DNA of 23,709 nt from JABDPF01 sp036351575. GTDB lineage: Bacteria > Pseudomonadota > Gammaproteobacteria > Xanthomonadales > SZUA-36. The position numbers and the translations under genes were made by a program. The stretch spans positions 1 through 23,709 of the forward strand of contig JAZBPJ010000041.1 in NCBI GenBank assembly GCA_036351575.1. Reading direction: 5' to 3'. Shown here piece by piece: positions 7,424-15,392 of this stretch. The notes beneath the pieces were generated by a model. That model was given only the letters and a program-made list of their open reading frames with translations, did not search any database and was not told where the DNA came from. How positions within the stretch are numbered: position 1 is the first letter of the stretch; every line of letters starts with the position of its first letter.

Positions 7424-8677
7424 ATGAAACTCTCAGCATTCGGCAGACGCTTCGCCGGTGAATCGGGAATCGTCGAACTGATGGACGACCTGGGCAGCGC
7501 CCTGGTCGAGAACCCGGACATGATCATGATGGGCGGCGGCAATCCCGGCCGCCTGGAAGCGATCGAGAATCGCTTGCGGCAGCGCCTGGAAGCCGTGTTG
7601 TCCGACGCGGCTTCGCGCCACCGCGTTTTCGGCCTGTACCAGCCGACCGCCGGCGAGTACGAATTCCGCCGCACCGTTGCGCAGTTCCTGGAGCGGCAGC
7701 ACGGCTGGCCGCTGAAAGCCGAAAACATCGCCATTTCAAACGGCAGCCAGTCGGCGTTTTTCATCTTGCTGAACCTGTTTGCCGGTGAAATGTCCGACGG
7801 CAGCCGCCGCTCGATCCACCTGCCCCTGACGCCCGAATACCTGGGCTATGCCGACAGCGGCCTGTGCGACGGTTTTTTTACCGCCACCCGGCCCGGCATC
7901 GAAATGCTGGGGGACCGCCTGTTCAAGTACCGCGTCGACTTCGAACAACTCGACCCGGGCGATGAAGCCGGCGCCCTGCTGGCTTCGCGGCCGACGAACC
8001 CGACCGGCAACGTGCTGACCGACGGGGAGGTTGCGCGGCTCGACGCGATCGCCCGCGAACGCGACATCCCGCTGATCCTCGACGGCGCTTACGGCCTGCC
8101 GTTCCCCGGTATCATCTTCACCGCGGCGACGCCGCACTGGAACGAAAACACGATCCTGGCGCTGAGCCTGTCCAAGATGGGCATGAACGGCATTCGAACC
8201 GGGATCGTCGTGGCCCGCGAGGACATCATCCGGGCCTATTCCACGGCCAACGGCATCATCAACCTGGCCTGCGGCAACATCGGGCCGGCCATCGCGCAGG
8301 AGCTCTTTCGCAGCGACGAGATCCTCGACCTGACCCGCAACCATGTCACGCCCTTTTACCGTCAGCGCGCGGCCGACGTCGTGCGCTGGTTCGACGAGGC
8401 GCTGGGCGACCTGCCCTGCCGCATCCACAAGCCGGAAGGCGCTTTTTTTGTCTGGCTCTGGTTCGAAGGGCTGCCGGGCGGCAGTGCGGCGTTTTATCAG
8501 CGGCTCAAGCAGCGTGGTGTGCTGGTGGTGCCCGGTCACCATTGTTTCTTCGGCCTGCAAGAAGACTGGCCCCACAGCCGTGAATGCATCCGCGTGTCCT
8601 ACGTGCAGGACGAGGCCGCCGTGCGGCGGGGCATCGCCATCATCGCCGAAGAAGCCAGGTCCGTTTACGGCGACTGA
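7424..8677 (+). CDS. avtA: valine--pyruvate aminotransferase
   Basis: A fold-type I PLP transaminase that interconverts valine plus pyruvate with 2-oxoisovalerate plus alanine in the cytoplasm. The chosen start (MKLSAFG) gives 417 residues, the length of E. coli AvtA, and matches its N-terminus in style; in-frame ATGs at 7415 and 7361 are possible, and no convincing Shine-Dalgarno separates them. Landmarks are MGGGNPG (about 36-42), RPTNPTGN (189-196, Asn192), DGAYGLPFPG (220-229, Asp220 and Tyr223 contacting PLP), and the Schiff-base lysine Lys251 in SLSKMGMNG, plus GIRTG. It is divergent from the CAP-domain gene across about 140 bp. Its 3' end overlaps the convergent glycosyltransferase gene by 13 bp. 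Other MocR/AvtA-like transaminases are possible but less likely. Confidence 0.88.
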   Translation: MKLSAFGRRFAGESGIVELMDDLGSALVENPDMIMMGGGNPGRLEAIENRLRQRLEAVLSDAASRHRVFGLYQPTAGEYEFRRTVAQFLERQHGWPLKAENIAISNGSQSAFFILLNLFAGEMSDGSRRSIHLPLTPEYLGYADSGLCDGFFTATRPGIEMLGDRLFKYRVDFEQLDPGDEAGALLASRPTNPTGNVLTDGEVARLDAIARERDIPLILDGAYGLPFPGIIFTAATPHWNENTILALSLSKMGMNGIRTGIVVAREDIIRAYSTANGIINLACGNIGPAIAQELFRSDEILDLTRNHVTPFYRQRAADVVRWFDEALGDLPCRIHKPEGAFFVWLWFEGLPGGSAAFYQRLKQRGVLVVPGHHCFFGLQEDWPHSRECIRVSYVQDEAAVRRGIAIIAEEARSVYGD

Positions 8678-10338
8678 GTCGAATCCGGCAGGGCGATCAG
8701 GTAAATCTCGGAGTTTTCGTCCCTGAACCGTTCCATTTCGTCGCTTTCCAGGGCTTTTCTCAAGTCACCGAGCGGCAGGCTGTCCCAGCTGCGGGTCGAA
8801 GCCCGCACCGAGTAGCCGCTGCCCTGAAGGAGATCGCGGTCTTCATTCGAAAGCACGATCGCGGCGTCGCCCGCGGCCAGGCCCATTTCAACCGAGCGTT
8901 CGACCAGGCTGATTTCACCGCCCGCCGTCACGCGAATCTTGGCGGCCAGTCGCGGCGAGCCGTAGAGACCCACCGGCGCGCTCGGCGGCACACCCTGGTT
9001 TTTCAGCGCTGCGCTGATCTGCTCGCTCTCCGACGGCAGCATGGCCGGCCCCAGCAGCGTGAACGCCGTGGTGAACAACAGCAGGACGCTGCTGCCCAGG
9101 GTCGCTATGCCTACCGGGCGGCTGCCGACGATACCGGCAAAAGCCAGCAGCGCGGTCAGTGCCAGCAGGGCCAGCGCCTCCCATATCGGCAGGTAGGCTT
9201 CGAGCAGGTACAGCAAACTGGAAAGCAATACCAGCAGCACGAGGTTGATCGCCAGCACGGTAACAATCGCCGGCGAAAGGTATCCTTCGAGATCCCGGCC
9301 TTCCCGCCGTTCCAGCGCGAGCGCCAGGCTGACGGCCAGCAGCGGCAGGACCGGCAGCATGTAGCGGGCGTGGAACTTCACCACGGCCGCCATCAGGAAC
9401 AGCATCGACACGGCCCACAGGGCGGAAAACGCCATCACCAGGACCGTGTTGCGGTCTCGGCCGCTGCCCGGCGTCCACGCAGCCCGCAGTGTTTTTCGGG
9501 CGGGCCACAGCCAGGGCAGAAAACCGATGACCATCGCGAGCAGCGACAGCAGCCACTGGCCTGCGGCTTTAAGGAAATCGAAATCCACGCGCTTGCCGAC
9601 CTGGTCCGAGAAGAAAGCGGAGAGCGCGGCGTCGCCGTGGATCCAGTACATCGTCAGGAACCAGCCGAGCCCCAGGGCGGCGCCCAGCGCAATGGCCGGA
9701 AGGTGGAGGATGCGAAGCAGCCCCAGCGGCCGCCAGGGATTTAACCATGCGAATACCACCGACAGGCCCAGGAAAACGCCCGCCGGCAGGCCCTTGCTGG
9801 CCACGGCCAGGCCGGCGCCGGCATAAGCAGCCCAGGGCGCCCAGCGGGCGGATTTGCCGGCAGTCATCCAGTTGAGCCAGCCCGCCGCGCTGATCAGCAG
9901 GAACAGGGTCAGCGGCAGGTCGGGAATGGCCCTGCCTGTCGCCTGCACGAGGAACAGGTTCGAAGCCATGATCCAGCCAGCCAGCCAGCCGGCGCTTCTC
10001 GTCGCCGCGATGCCGTTCGCCAGCCAATACGTCAGCATGATGATCGCGGCCGAGATCAGCGCGAAGGGCAGCCGTGAACTCAAGGGGCCGATGCCGAGCA
10101 CCGAGTAGCTGCCTGCGATCGCCCAGTAGGTAATCGGCGGCTTGATGAAGCGGTTCGTGCCGTCCGGATACTTCGGCGTCAGCCAGTCGCCCGTCTGGTT
10201 CATCGTGATGGCCGCGTTCGTGTAGTGCCGTTCATCCGGGTGGAAGGAAACGTAGTCCGCGTAATAGGGATAGAGCAGCGCGACAAACACGGCTGCTATG
10301 AGCAGCGGTCTGAGGATTTCAGCTGGTTTTACGGCCAT
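8665..10338 (-). CDS. ArnT/PMT-like integral-membrane glycosyltransferase (GT39/GT83 type)
   Basis: A 557-residue protein with about 12 hydrophobic helices. It carries the ArnT/PMT signatures: an acidic first periplasmic loop (SFHPDERHYTN, Asp35 and Glu36) that binds the metal and polyprenyl phosphate, and FIKPPITYW (about 64-72). Members of this GT-C superfamily move a sugar from an undecaprenyl-phosphate carrier to lipid A, another glycan or protein on the periplasmic side. GAGGGTG precedes the ATG. It is the last gene of a minus-strand set with the GT2 (43 bp upstream) and a flippase-like protein, which together can supply and use a lipid-linked sugar. The sugar and acceptor are unknown; arnA-type aminoarabinose genes are absent here, so the name arnT is not given. 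Confidence 0.87.
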   Translation of the reverse strand: MAVKPAEILRPLLIAAVFVALLYPYYADYVSFHPDERHYTNAAITMNQTGDWLTPKYPDGTNRFIKPPITYWAIAGSYSVLGIGPLSSRLPFALISAAIIMLTYWLANGIAATRSAGWLAGWIMASNLFLVQATGRAIPDLPLTLFLLISAAGWLNWMTAGKSARWAPWAAYAGAGLAVASKGLPAGVFLGLSVVFAWLNPWRPLGLLRILHLPAIALGAALGLGWFLTMYWIHGDAALSAFFSDQVGKRVDFDFLKAAGQWLLSLLAMVIGFLPWLWPARKTLRAAWTPGSGRDRNTVLVMAFSALWAVSMLFLMAAVVKFHARYMLPVLPLLAVSLALALERREGRDLEGYLSPAIVTVLAINLVLLVLLSSLLYLLEAYLPIWEALALLALTALLAFAGIVGSRPVGIATLGSSVLLLFTTAFTLLGPAMLPSESEQISAALKNQGVPPSAPVGLYGSPRLAAKIRVTAGGEISLVERSVEMGLAAGDAAIVLSNEDRDLLQGSGYSVRASTRSWDSLPLGDLRKALESDEMERFRDENSEIYLIALPDSTQSP

Positions 10339-10381
10339 GGATTCACCCTCGCGCCTGCGCGCCGCCCGTTACCGCGGCGGC

Positions 10382-11392
10382 TCACTGTTCGACGCCTTTC
10401 CCGGTATGCCATTTCACCTCGGAGGGATCGACCTGCTCCCGCACCGGGTAATGCTGTTTTTGCCGCGTGCGGGCCAGCATCTCGGCCAACACGCCCGTGG
10501 TGACGAACTGGATACCGGCCAGCGCCAGCAGTATGCCGGTGAACAGCAGCGGCCGGCCGCCGATGCTGGCGCCCGCGAAAACCTTCAGGGCCAGCAGGTA
10601 GGCCAGGATCAGGCCGCCCAGGGAACCGCAGACCAGGCCGATGCCGCCGAAGAAATGCCCCGGCCGCCGCGAAAAACGCATGAAAAAAAGCACGGCGAGC
10701 AGGTCGAGTACCACGCGGGCCGTGCGCGAAAAGCCGTATTTTGACTCGCCTTTCAAGCGCGGCCGGTGGTTGACCGGCAATTCGTCGATGCGCCGGGGGT
10801 CGGTGACGCTGGCCACCCAGGCGGGAATGAAACGGTGCATCTCGCCCACGAGTTCGACGTTCTTGATGACATCGCTGCGGTAGAGCTTCAGGCTGCAGCC
10901 ATAGTCCGTGATGCGGACGTCGGTGGCTTTCCGGATCAGCCAGTTGGCGACGCGGGACACGAACTTGCGGCGATAGTCGTCCTTGCGGTCCCGGCGCCAG
11001 CCGCAGACCATGTCGAGGTTTCGCTGCTCGAGATGGTCGATCATCATCGGGATATCGTGCGGGTCGTTCTGGCGATCGCCGTCCAGTGTGACAATCAGCT
11101 CGCCGCGCGCCAGCTCGATGCCGGTCTGCATCGCGGCGGTTTGCCCGAAATTGCGCGCAAAGCGGACGTAGCGAACGTGGTCGCCCAGTTTTTCACGGCT
11201 GATCGCCAGTTCTTCGCCGGTACCGTCGCTGCTGCCGTCGTCCACCGCGATGAGTTCCCATCTGCAGGCGTATTCGGACAGCGCCTCGTCGATCTCCTCC
11301 AGCATAGGGATGACGTTGCCTTCCTCGTTGTAGAAAGGGACGACGATGGAGAGACTCTTTGCCTTCTCTTCGGGGTTGCTTGTGGTTTGCAT
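10382..11392 (-). CDS. polyprenyl-phosphate sugar transferase, GT2 family (ArnC/DPM1-like)
   Basis: A 336-residue GT-A glycosyltransferase with a cytoplasmic catalytic domain (about 14-235) and two C-terminal membrane helices (about 245-267 and 280-305). Motifs include IVVPFYNEEGN (16-26), DDGSSDGT (51-58), and the metal-binding DGD at 104-106 followed by RQNDPHDIP. DYGCSLKLYR and the RFIPAW segment are typical of the DPM1/ArnC/GtrB group. The enzyme should transfer a sugar from a nucleotide donor to undecaprenyl phosphate at the inner face of the membrane. It starts 1 bp after the stop of the flippase-like gene and is followed after 43 bp by the ArnT-like transferase, consistent with a make, flip and transfer module. 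Confidence 0.9.
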   Translation of the reverse strand: MQTTSNPEEKAKSLSIVVPFYNEEGNVIPMLEEIDEALSEYACRWELIAVDDGSSDGTGEELAISREKLGDHVRYVRFARNFGQTAAMQTGIELARGELIVTLDGDRQNDPHDIPMMIDHLEQRNLDMVCGWRRDRKDDYRRKFVSRVANWLIRKATDVRITDYGCSLKLYRSDVIKNVELVGEMHRFIPAWVASVTDPRRIDELPVNHRPRLKGESKYGFSRTARVVLDLLAVLFFMRFSRRPGHFFGGIGLVCGSLGGLILAYLLALKVFAGASIGGRPLLFTGILLALAGIQFVTTGVLAEMLARTRQKQHYPVREQVDPSEVKWHTGKGVEQ

Positions 11393-11393
11393 G

Positions 11394-12359
11394 CTATTGA
11401 TTCCGTATTTTTGGTTTTGCGGTCTTTACCGGCAGAAAGGCCAGCGTCACCAGGCTGGACGCCACGAGTACGAATATATGCAGGTTGACCGCCGCTGCAA
11501 TAAGCGTTGGAAAATTGCGCTCGACCAGGGCGCCCACGGCGACGAACGCGGCCTCGAACGTGCCGCTGCCCGCGATGCCGTGCACCGGCAGCAGGCTGCT
11601 GATTTCAGCGCCCAGCGTCGACAGCAGTGCGACGTCGATGGGCAGGCCGCTGAGTGCCCGCACGATCATGGCCAGTGACACCAGTTTGCTGGTCCAGATC
11701 AGCACGGTCCACGCTGCCGAGCGCGCAATCAGCCGCGGGCTGCGAGGCGCCTGTTCCAGTACGCGTTCGAGGAAAGCCAGCGAGCTGAACCGGTGGCGGT
11801 AGCGTACGGCCAGGATCAGCACCGACAAGCCGAGCAGGAAAGCCGCCGTTACGGCCAACGCCAGGCGCAGTTGGAGGGCGGACGCCAGTGTCACCGTGAT
11901 CACGACCGCGATCAGCGCGGCGTCCAGCACGCGCAGCCAGACCAGCTGGAAAATTCCGGACCACCAGTCGAGACCCACGTAGCGCCGTGCCAGGATGGGG
12001 AAAGCCAGTTCACCCAACCGCATCGGCATCAGGTTGTTGGCGGACTGGTGGATGGAAGTGAGTTTCAGCATGGCGGGAAGCGGTATGGATTCCGTCACCG
12101 TCGGCGCCAGAAGGTCGCGGATTCTCAGCGCTCTGAACAACTGGCTCAGCACGTAGAGAGAAAATGCGGCCAACACCTGCTGCGGCGCCACCGAAGACCA
12201 GGTTGAAAGCACGGTTGTCCAGCCGACCTCGGTTTCGACGACGAGGATCAGCGCGATCAGCAGCAGCGCGCCAAGCAGCCATCGCCAGGGATGCAGGGCA
12301 AAACGTCCAGACCCCCGCGGGCGGTCCCGGCGGCCGATCCTGCCGTTTTCATTTGTCAC
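11394..12359 (-). CDS. flippase-like membrane protein, LPG_synthase_TM (UPF0104) family
   Basis: A 321-residue integral-membrane protein with about 8 helices after a basic N-terminal tail. SLYVLSQLFRALR (about 67-79) and the conserved MPMRLGELAFPILARR segment (about 112-127) mark the lysylphosphatidylglycerol-synthase transmembrane/AglD-like family. There is no soluble aminoacyl-transfer domain, so this is not a full MprF. Free-standing members are commonly found with lipid-linked sugar glycosyltransferases and are thought to help flip or transfer the lipid carrier; that role is inferred from context here. It starts with GTG and lacks a clear Shine-Dalgarno. It is the first gene of the three-gene cluster, divergent from the KDPG aldolase, with 1 bp to the following GT2. 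Confidence 0.82.
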   Translation of the reverse strand: MTNENGRIGRRDRPRGSGRFALHPWRWLLGALLLIALILVVETEVGWTTVLSTWSSVAPQQVLAAFSLYVLSQLFRALRIRDLLAPTVTESIPLPAMLKLTSIHQSANNLMPMRLGELAFPILARRYVGLDWWSGIFQLVWLRVLDAALIAVVITVTLASALQLRLALAVTAAFLLGLSVLILAVRYRHRFSSLAFLERVLEQAPRSPRLIARSAAWTVLIWTSKLVSLAMIVRALSGLPIDVALLSTLGAEISSLLPVHGIAGSGTFEAAFVAVGALVERNFPTLIAAAVNLHIFVLVASSLVTLAFLPVKTAKPKIRNQ

Positions 12360-12409
12360 GTTTTTTCAAACCGCTTCGTCGCTTTCTTCGATCCGTGGTC
12401 GGATTTTAC

Positions 12410-12437
12410 TTGATCGCAGCGGCGGCTGGGTTAATGC
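12410..12437 (+). promoter_or_regulatory. possible promoter of the aldolase gene
   Basis: TTGATC (12410-12415) and TAATGC (12432-12437) are spaced 16 bases and lie 34 bases before the aldolase ATG. Only the -35 half fits the sigma-70 consensus well, so this is a weak candidate. Confidence 0.25.
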
Positions 12438-12439
12438 TT

Positions 12440-12459
12440 TGTGATTCGAAACGATCACA
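12440..12459. promoter_or_regulatory. inverted repeat, candidate operator upstream of the aldolase
   Basis: TGTGAT and ATCACA arms flank eight bases (TCGAAACG) in the 111-bp region between the divergent flippase-like and aldolase genes. The site lies just downstream of the candidate -10, where a repressor would block transcription. It differs from a CRP site, where the TGTGA/TCACA spacer is six rather than ten bases. The regulator is unknown. Confidence 0.35.
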
Positions 12460-12470
12460 GGACTCTCGAA

Positions 12471-13097
12471 ATGACACCGGAAGCTTTTGTCGAACGGCTG
12501 GGCGAAGACAAGGCCAGCGCCATACTGCGCACGAACGACCAGGACAAGGCTGCGCTGGCGATGGATGCCGCGATTCGCGGCGGTTTCACCATCGTCGAGT
12601 TCACGCTGACGATACCCGGCGTTTACGAACTGGTGCAGGATTTCTCGAGGCGCGACGGCATCGTGGTGGGTACGGGCACCGTGATGACACGGGCGGACGT
12701 CGAGCGGTCCGTGGATGCCGGTGCGCAGTTTATCGTCGCCCCCAATGTCGACCCGGCCGTGATCCGGGCGGCCGCGGAACAGGGCGTCGCCAGCATGCCC
12801 GGCACGCACACGCCCTCGGAAATGCTGCTGGCTCATCGCGCCGGCGCGCAGCTGTGCAAGCTGTTTCCGGCCCCGGCGGGCGGTCCGGCCTGGGTAAAGG
12901 CCGTACTCGGTCCCTTGCCCTACCTGAAAATCGTACCCACCAACGGCGTCGACGAACACAATGCGGCCGACTGGCTGGCGGCGGGCGCGTTCGGCGTGGG
13001 GTTCGTGGCGCCGCTGTTCCCGGCGGACGATATCGAAAAAGAGCGCTGGGACCGCATCGAGGACCGGGCGGCGCGCTGCATCGCGGCCGTATCCTGA
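12471..13097 (+). CDS. eda: bifunctional KDPG / 4-hydroxy-2-oxoglutarate (KHG) aldolase
   Basis: A 208-residue class I aldolase, the usual length. It cleaves 2-keto-3-deoxy-6-phosphogluconate to pyruvate and glyceraldehyde-3-phosphate (Entner-Doudoroff pathway), and family members also split 4-hydroxy-2-oxoglutarate to pyruvate and glyoxylate. Landmarks are IVEFTLT (catalytic Glu43), VGTGTVMT (66-73), the Schiff-base lysine Lys130 in LCKLFPAP, and PTNGV (156-160). ATG at 12471 is preferred to a GTG 30 bases upstream because CAGGAC lies nearby and the family starts here. No edd, zwf or pgl genes are adjacent, so the Entner-Doudoroff role is not shown by context; given the hydroxyproline genes elsewhere in the window, the KHG reaction deserves consideration. 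Confidence 0.9.
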   Translation: MTPEAFVERLGEDKASAILRTNDQDKAALAMDAAIRGGFTIVEFTLTIPGVYELVQDFSRRDGIVVGTGTVMTRADVERSVDAGAQFIVAPNVDPAVIRAAAEQGVASMPGTHTPSEMLLAHRAGAQLCKLFPAPAGGPAWVKAVLGPLPYLKIVPTNGVDEHNAADWLAAGAFGVGFVAPLFPADDIEKERWDRIEDRAARCIAAVS

Positions 13098-13112
13098 GGC
13101 CCTCCAGCATCC

Positions 13113-13140
13113 CCCGGGCCCGCGCTGCCGCCGGTCCGGG
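13113..13140. terminator. GC-rich hairpin between convergent genes, weak terminator candidate
   Basis: CCCGGGCC (13113-13120) can pair with GGTCCGGG (13133-13140), with one mismatch and a 12-base loop, in the 52 bp between the convergent aldolase and DUF5916 genes. There is no T-run on either side, so intrinsic termination is uncertain. Confidence 0.25.
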
Positions 13141-13149
13141 TCTATCGGG

Positions 13150-15294
13150 TTATAACTGGAACATGTGGGTGTACTTGGCGATCAGGCTGCGGTCCGGCTG
13201 GGCGCCGGTGAACCCGTCATAACCCTTGATGTCGTTGAACACCAGGTAAAGGCCGGTATTGGCCTCGCGCAGCCATGAGAAGCGCAGGTTGGTCGACAGC
13301 AGGTCGTCCACGCTGTTGTACTGGAACAGGGCCTCGACCGCGACTTTCGGCGTGAACGACCAGGCCACACGGAACAGCCCGATATCGGTCGTGAAATCAC
13401 CTTCCGGCAGTTCGACGTCGTTCCGCTGCCAGCCGAATTCGCCGACGAACTTCTCGGCCAGGCGCACTTGCACCGTCGGCGAAATCGCAACCCGTTCACC
13501 CGAGTAGAACCCTCCGATCCAGGCCCGGACGACCAGGCTTATCCATTGCGAATCGTCAGTCATGCCGACCAGCTGCGCTTCGGTGTTCCGGTAAGTGCCT
13601 GCCGGCACGGCGATGCCTTCATAGATCTCGAAGGGATCCTGCAGGCCCTTGGTGACGAAGTTCACGCCGGTGTGCACCTCGTAGCCGTTTTTCCACTCGG
13701 TGTGGTTATCGATGTGCAGAAAGCCCGATTCCTTGAACCCCCGCTGATCCTCGTAAACCGCGTAGGAGAAATGCGGGCGCAATTCGAGCAGGCTGCTTTC
13801 GCGGCCGAAGCGGATCCGGCGCAGTGCGCTGGCGAAGCCGTTCCGGTAGCCGCCGCTGCGGTTGACGAAGCCGACCTCCGGGTTGAATTCCTCGCCGACG
13901 TCGACGAAACCCAGCCCGAGCGACCAGTCCGGCGAATCGTAACTGCCTTCCAGGGACCAGGACCGGTCATCGCCGTCGAGGCCCGGCGTGTCGGTCTGCG
14001 CCAGGTAGCCCTTCACCAGGCCGTACTCGCCGATGCCCCAGCGAAAGTCCGCGCCGGCCGCGCTGTTGTCGTTCTCACCGGGAAGCGGGCTGCTGCCAAC
14101 GGACTTGTCGACCAGCATCGCCCCGAGCGAGGAGCGGTTGGGAAGTTCCCTGTTGACGCGTGCGACGGCGAAACCGGTGCTGCCGGAGATATCCGGCAGG
14201 TCATCGGTCTGCATGTACATAAGGCCGACGCGGGTGCCGGCAATATCGCCGGAGAGCCTTGCGCCATAATCGATCGGGATGACTTCCCCGTCTTCGGACA
14301 GGCCGATCCGGCGGCTGAAAAACAGCTCGACCTGGTGGGGCCGCCCGACCGAGAACAGGCCCGAGTTCTCCAGGAAAAACGGCCGCTTCTCAGGAAAGAA
14401 CAGGTTGAAGCGGTCAAGCGAGATCTGGACTTCATCCGCCTCGACCTGCGCGAAATCGGTGTTGTAGGTGAGGTCCAGGGTCAGGGAAGGCGTGATGCCG
14501 TATTTCACGTCCAGCCCGAACTCGCTGTCCGTGGATGTGCCCTCTTTGCCCCGGTCCCATGCTTCGCCCAAGGCGTAGGGCACGATCTGCAGATTGCGCT
14601 GTTTTTCGATTTCCAGCCCGGTGACGGTGCCGGCCTCGGCGAGCCGGGTGATTCCGAACTGGCGCCCCAGGGGGGACCAGTAGGCGACCTCGTGGCGGCG
14701 TTGGATGCGGCGCTCGAAGTTGGCGCCCCAGGACTGTACGTCCCGCGTGGGATAGCGCAGTGTTTTAAGCGGAATGCGGAACTCGGCGCTCCAGCCGTGA
14801 TCGGCGGTGCGGGTTCTGACTTTCCACACCCCGTCCCAGTTCACGTTCAGGCCTTTGCTGCTGAGCTGGCCGTCATATTCCTCGCCGTTGACGTTGGTGC
14901 CGAAGACAAAGCCGTTCTGCTCGTCGCGGTAAGTGTCGAACACGAAGCGCACCGCGTCGACGTCATCGAGGCTGGCGTCCCGTCTCGCATCGGAAGCGAT
15001 GATCCGCCCGGGTTCGTCGTCAAAGCAGACGAAAGCGACGTAGACCGCGTCGTCGGTGTAGGCCAGTCGCAACTCGGTGCGCTGGCTGACCGGCGCGCCG
15101 TCGTCGGGCGTGTTTTGTGTAAACGAAGTTTCCGGTACAACGGTTTGCCAGGCGGGGTCGTCCAGCACCCTGCCGTCCAGCACCGGCGCCTGTGCCAGCG
15201 GGGTCGCGGGCAGGACGGGGCGCGTCGCCGGCTGGGCGGCTGCAACCAGGGGCAAGCCGGCCAGCAGGGCCAGCACGGCCGGTTTGAGGAACAT
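13150..15294 (-). CDS. DUF5916 outer-membrane protein with N-terminal CBM9-like domain
   Basis: A 714-residue exported protein. A signal peptide (about 1-20, ending AAAQ) is followed by a carbohydrate-binding-module-family-9-like beta-sandwich (about 35-220) with the typical VLDGRVLDDPAWQ opening, the AYTDDAVYVAFVCFD strand and the GWSAEFRIPLKTLRY strand. The rest is the DUF5916 barrel-like region, including the family hallmark FFPEKRPFFLENSGLF (about 296-311). The protein ends HMFQL, a typical aromatic-terminated outer-membrane barrel signal. Function is not established for the family; location suggests uptake or binding of a glycan or peptide at the surface. It stands alone between the aldolase (convergent) and the DDAH gene 98 bp upstream on the same strand. 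Confidence 0.88.
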   Translation of the reverse strand: MFLKPAVLALLAGLPLVAAAQPATRPVLPATPLAQAPVLDGRVLDDPAWQTVVPETSFTQNTPDDGAPVSQRTELRLAYTDDAVYVAFVCFDDEPGRIIASDARRDASLDDVDAVRFVFDTYRDEQNGFVFGTNVNGEEYDGQLSSKGLNVNWDGVWKVRTRTADHGWSAEFRIPLKTLRYPTRDVQSWGANFERRIQRRHEVAYWSPLGRQFGITRLAEAGTVTGLEIEKQRNLQIVPYALGEAWDRGKEGTSTDSEFGLDVKYGITPSLTLDLTYNTDFAQVEADEVQISLDRFNLFFPEKRPFFLENSGLFSVGRPHQVELFFSRRIGLSEDGEVIPIDYGARLSGDIAGTRVGLMYMQTDDLPDISGSTGFAVARVNRELPNRSSLGAMLVDKSVGSSPLPGENDNSAAGADFRWGIGEYGLVKGYLAQTDTPGLDGDDRSWSLEGSYDSPDWSLGLGFVDVGEEFNPEVGFVNRSGGYRNGFASALRRIRFGRESSLLELRPHFSYAVYEDQRGFKESGFLHIDNHTEWKNGYEVHTGVNFVTKGLQDPFEIYEGIAVPAGTYRNTEAQLVGMTDDSQWISLVVRAWIGGFYSGERVAISPTVQVRLAEKFVGEFGWQRNDVELPEGDFTTDIGLFRVAWSFTPKVAVEALFQYNSVDDLLSTNLRFSWLREANTGLYLVFNDIKGYDGFTGAQPDRSLIAKYTHMFQL

Positions 15295-15392
15295 TCGGGA
15301 TTCCCGCTCGCTGTGTTCGTGTTTTTGGGCAGTCTAAAGCGGCCGCATTTCAGGATCGCTGACCCGTGTCAGTCGGCGCTTCAAAAAACCGG

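Noticed and set aside
8665..12359. Aminoarabinose lipid A modification operon (arn)
   Set aside because: ArnA, ArnB and ArnD are absent and a LPG_synthase_TM protein is present instead, so a specific arn assignment is not supported.
11394..12359. Full MprF lysylphosphatidylglycerol synthase
   Set aside because: Only the membrane flippase part is present; the soluble aminoacyl-transfer domain is missing.
12440..12459. CRP-like site
   Set aside because: TGTGA and TCACA are present but separated by ten bases, not the six required; kept only as an unassigned inverted repeat.
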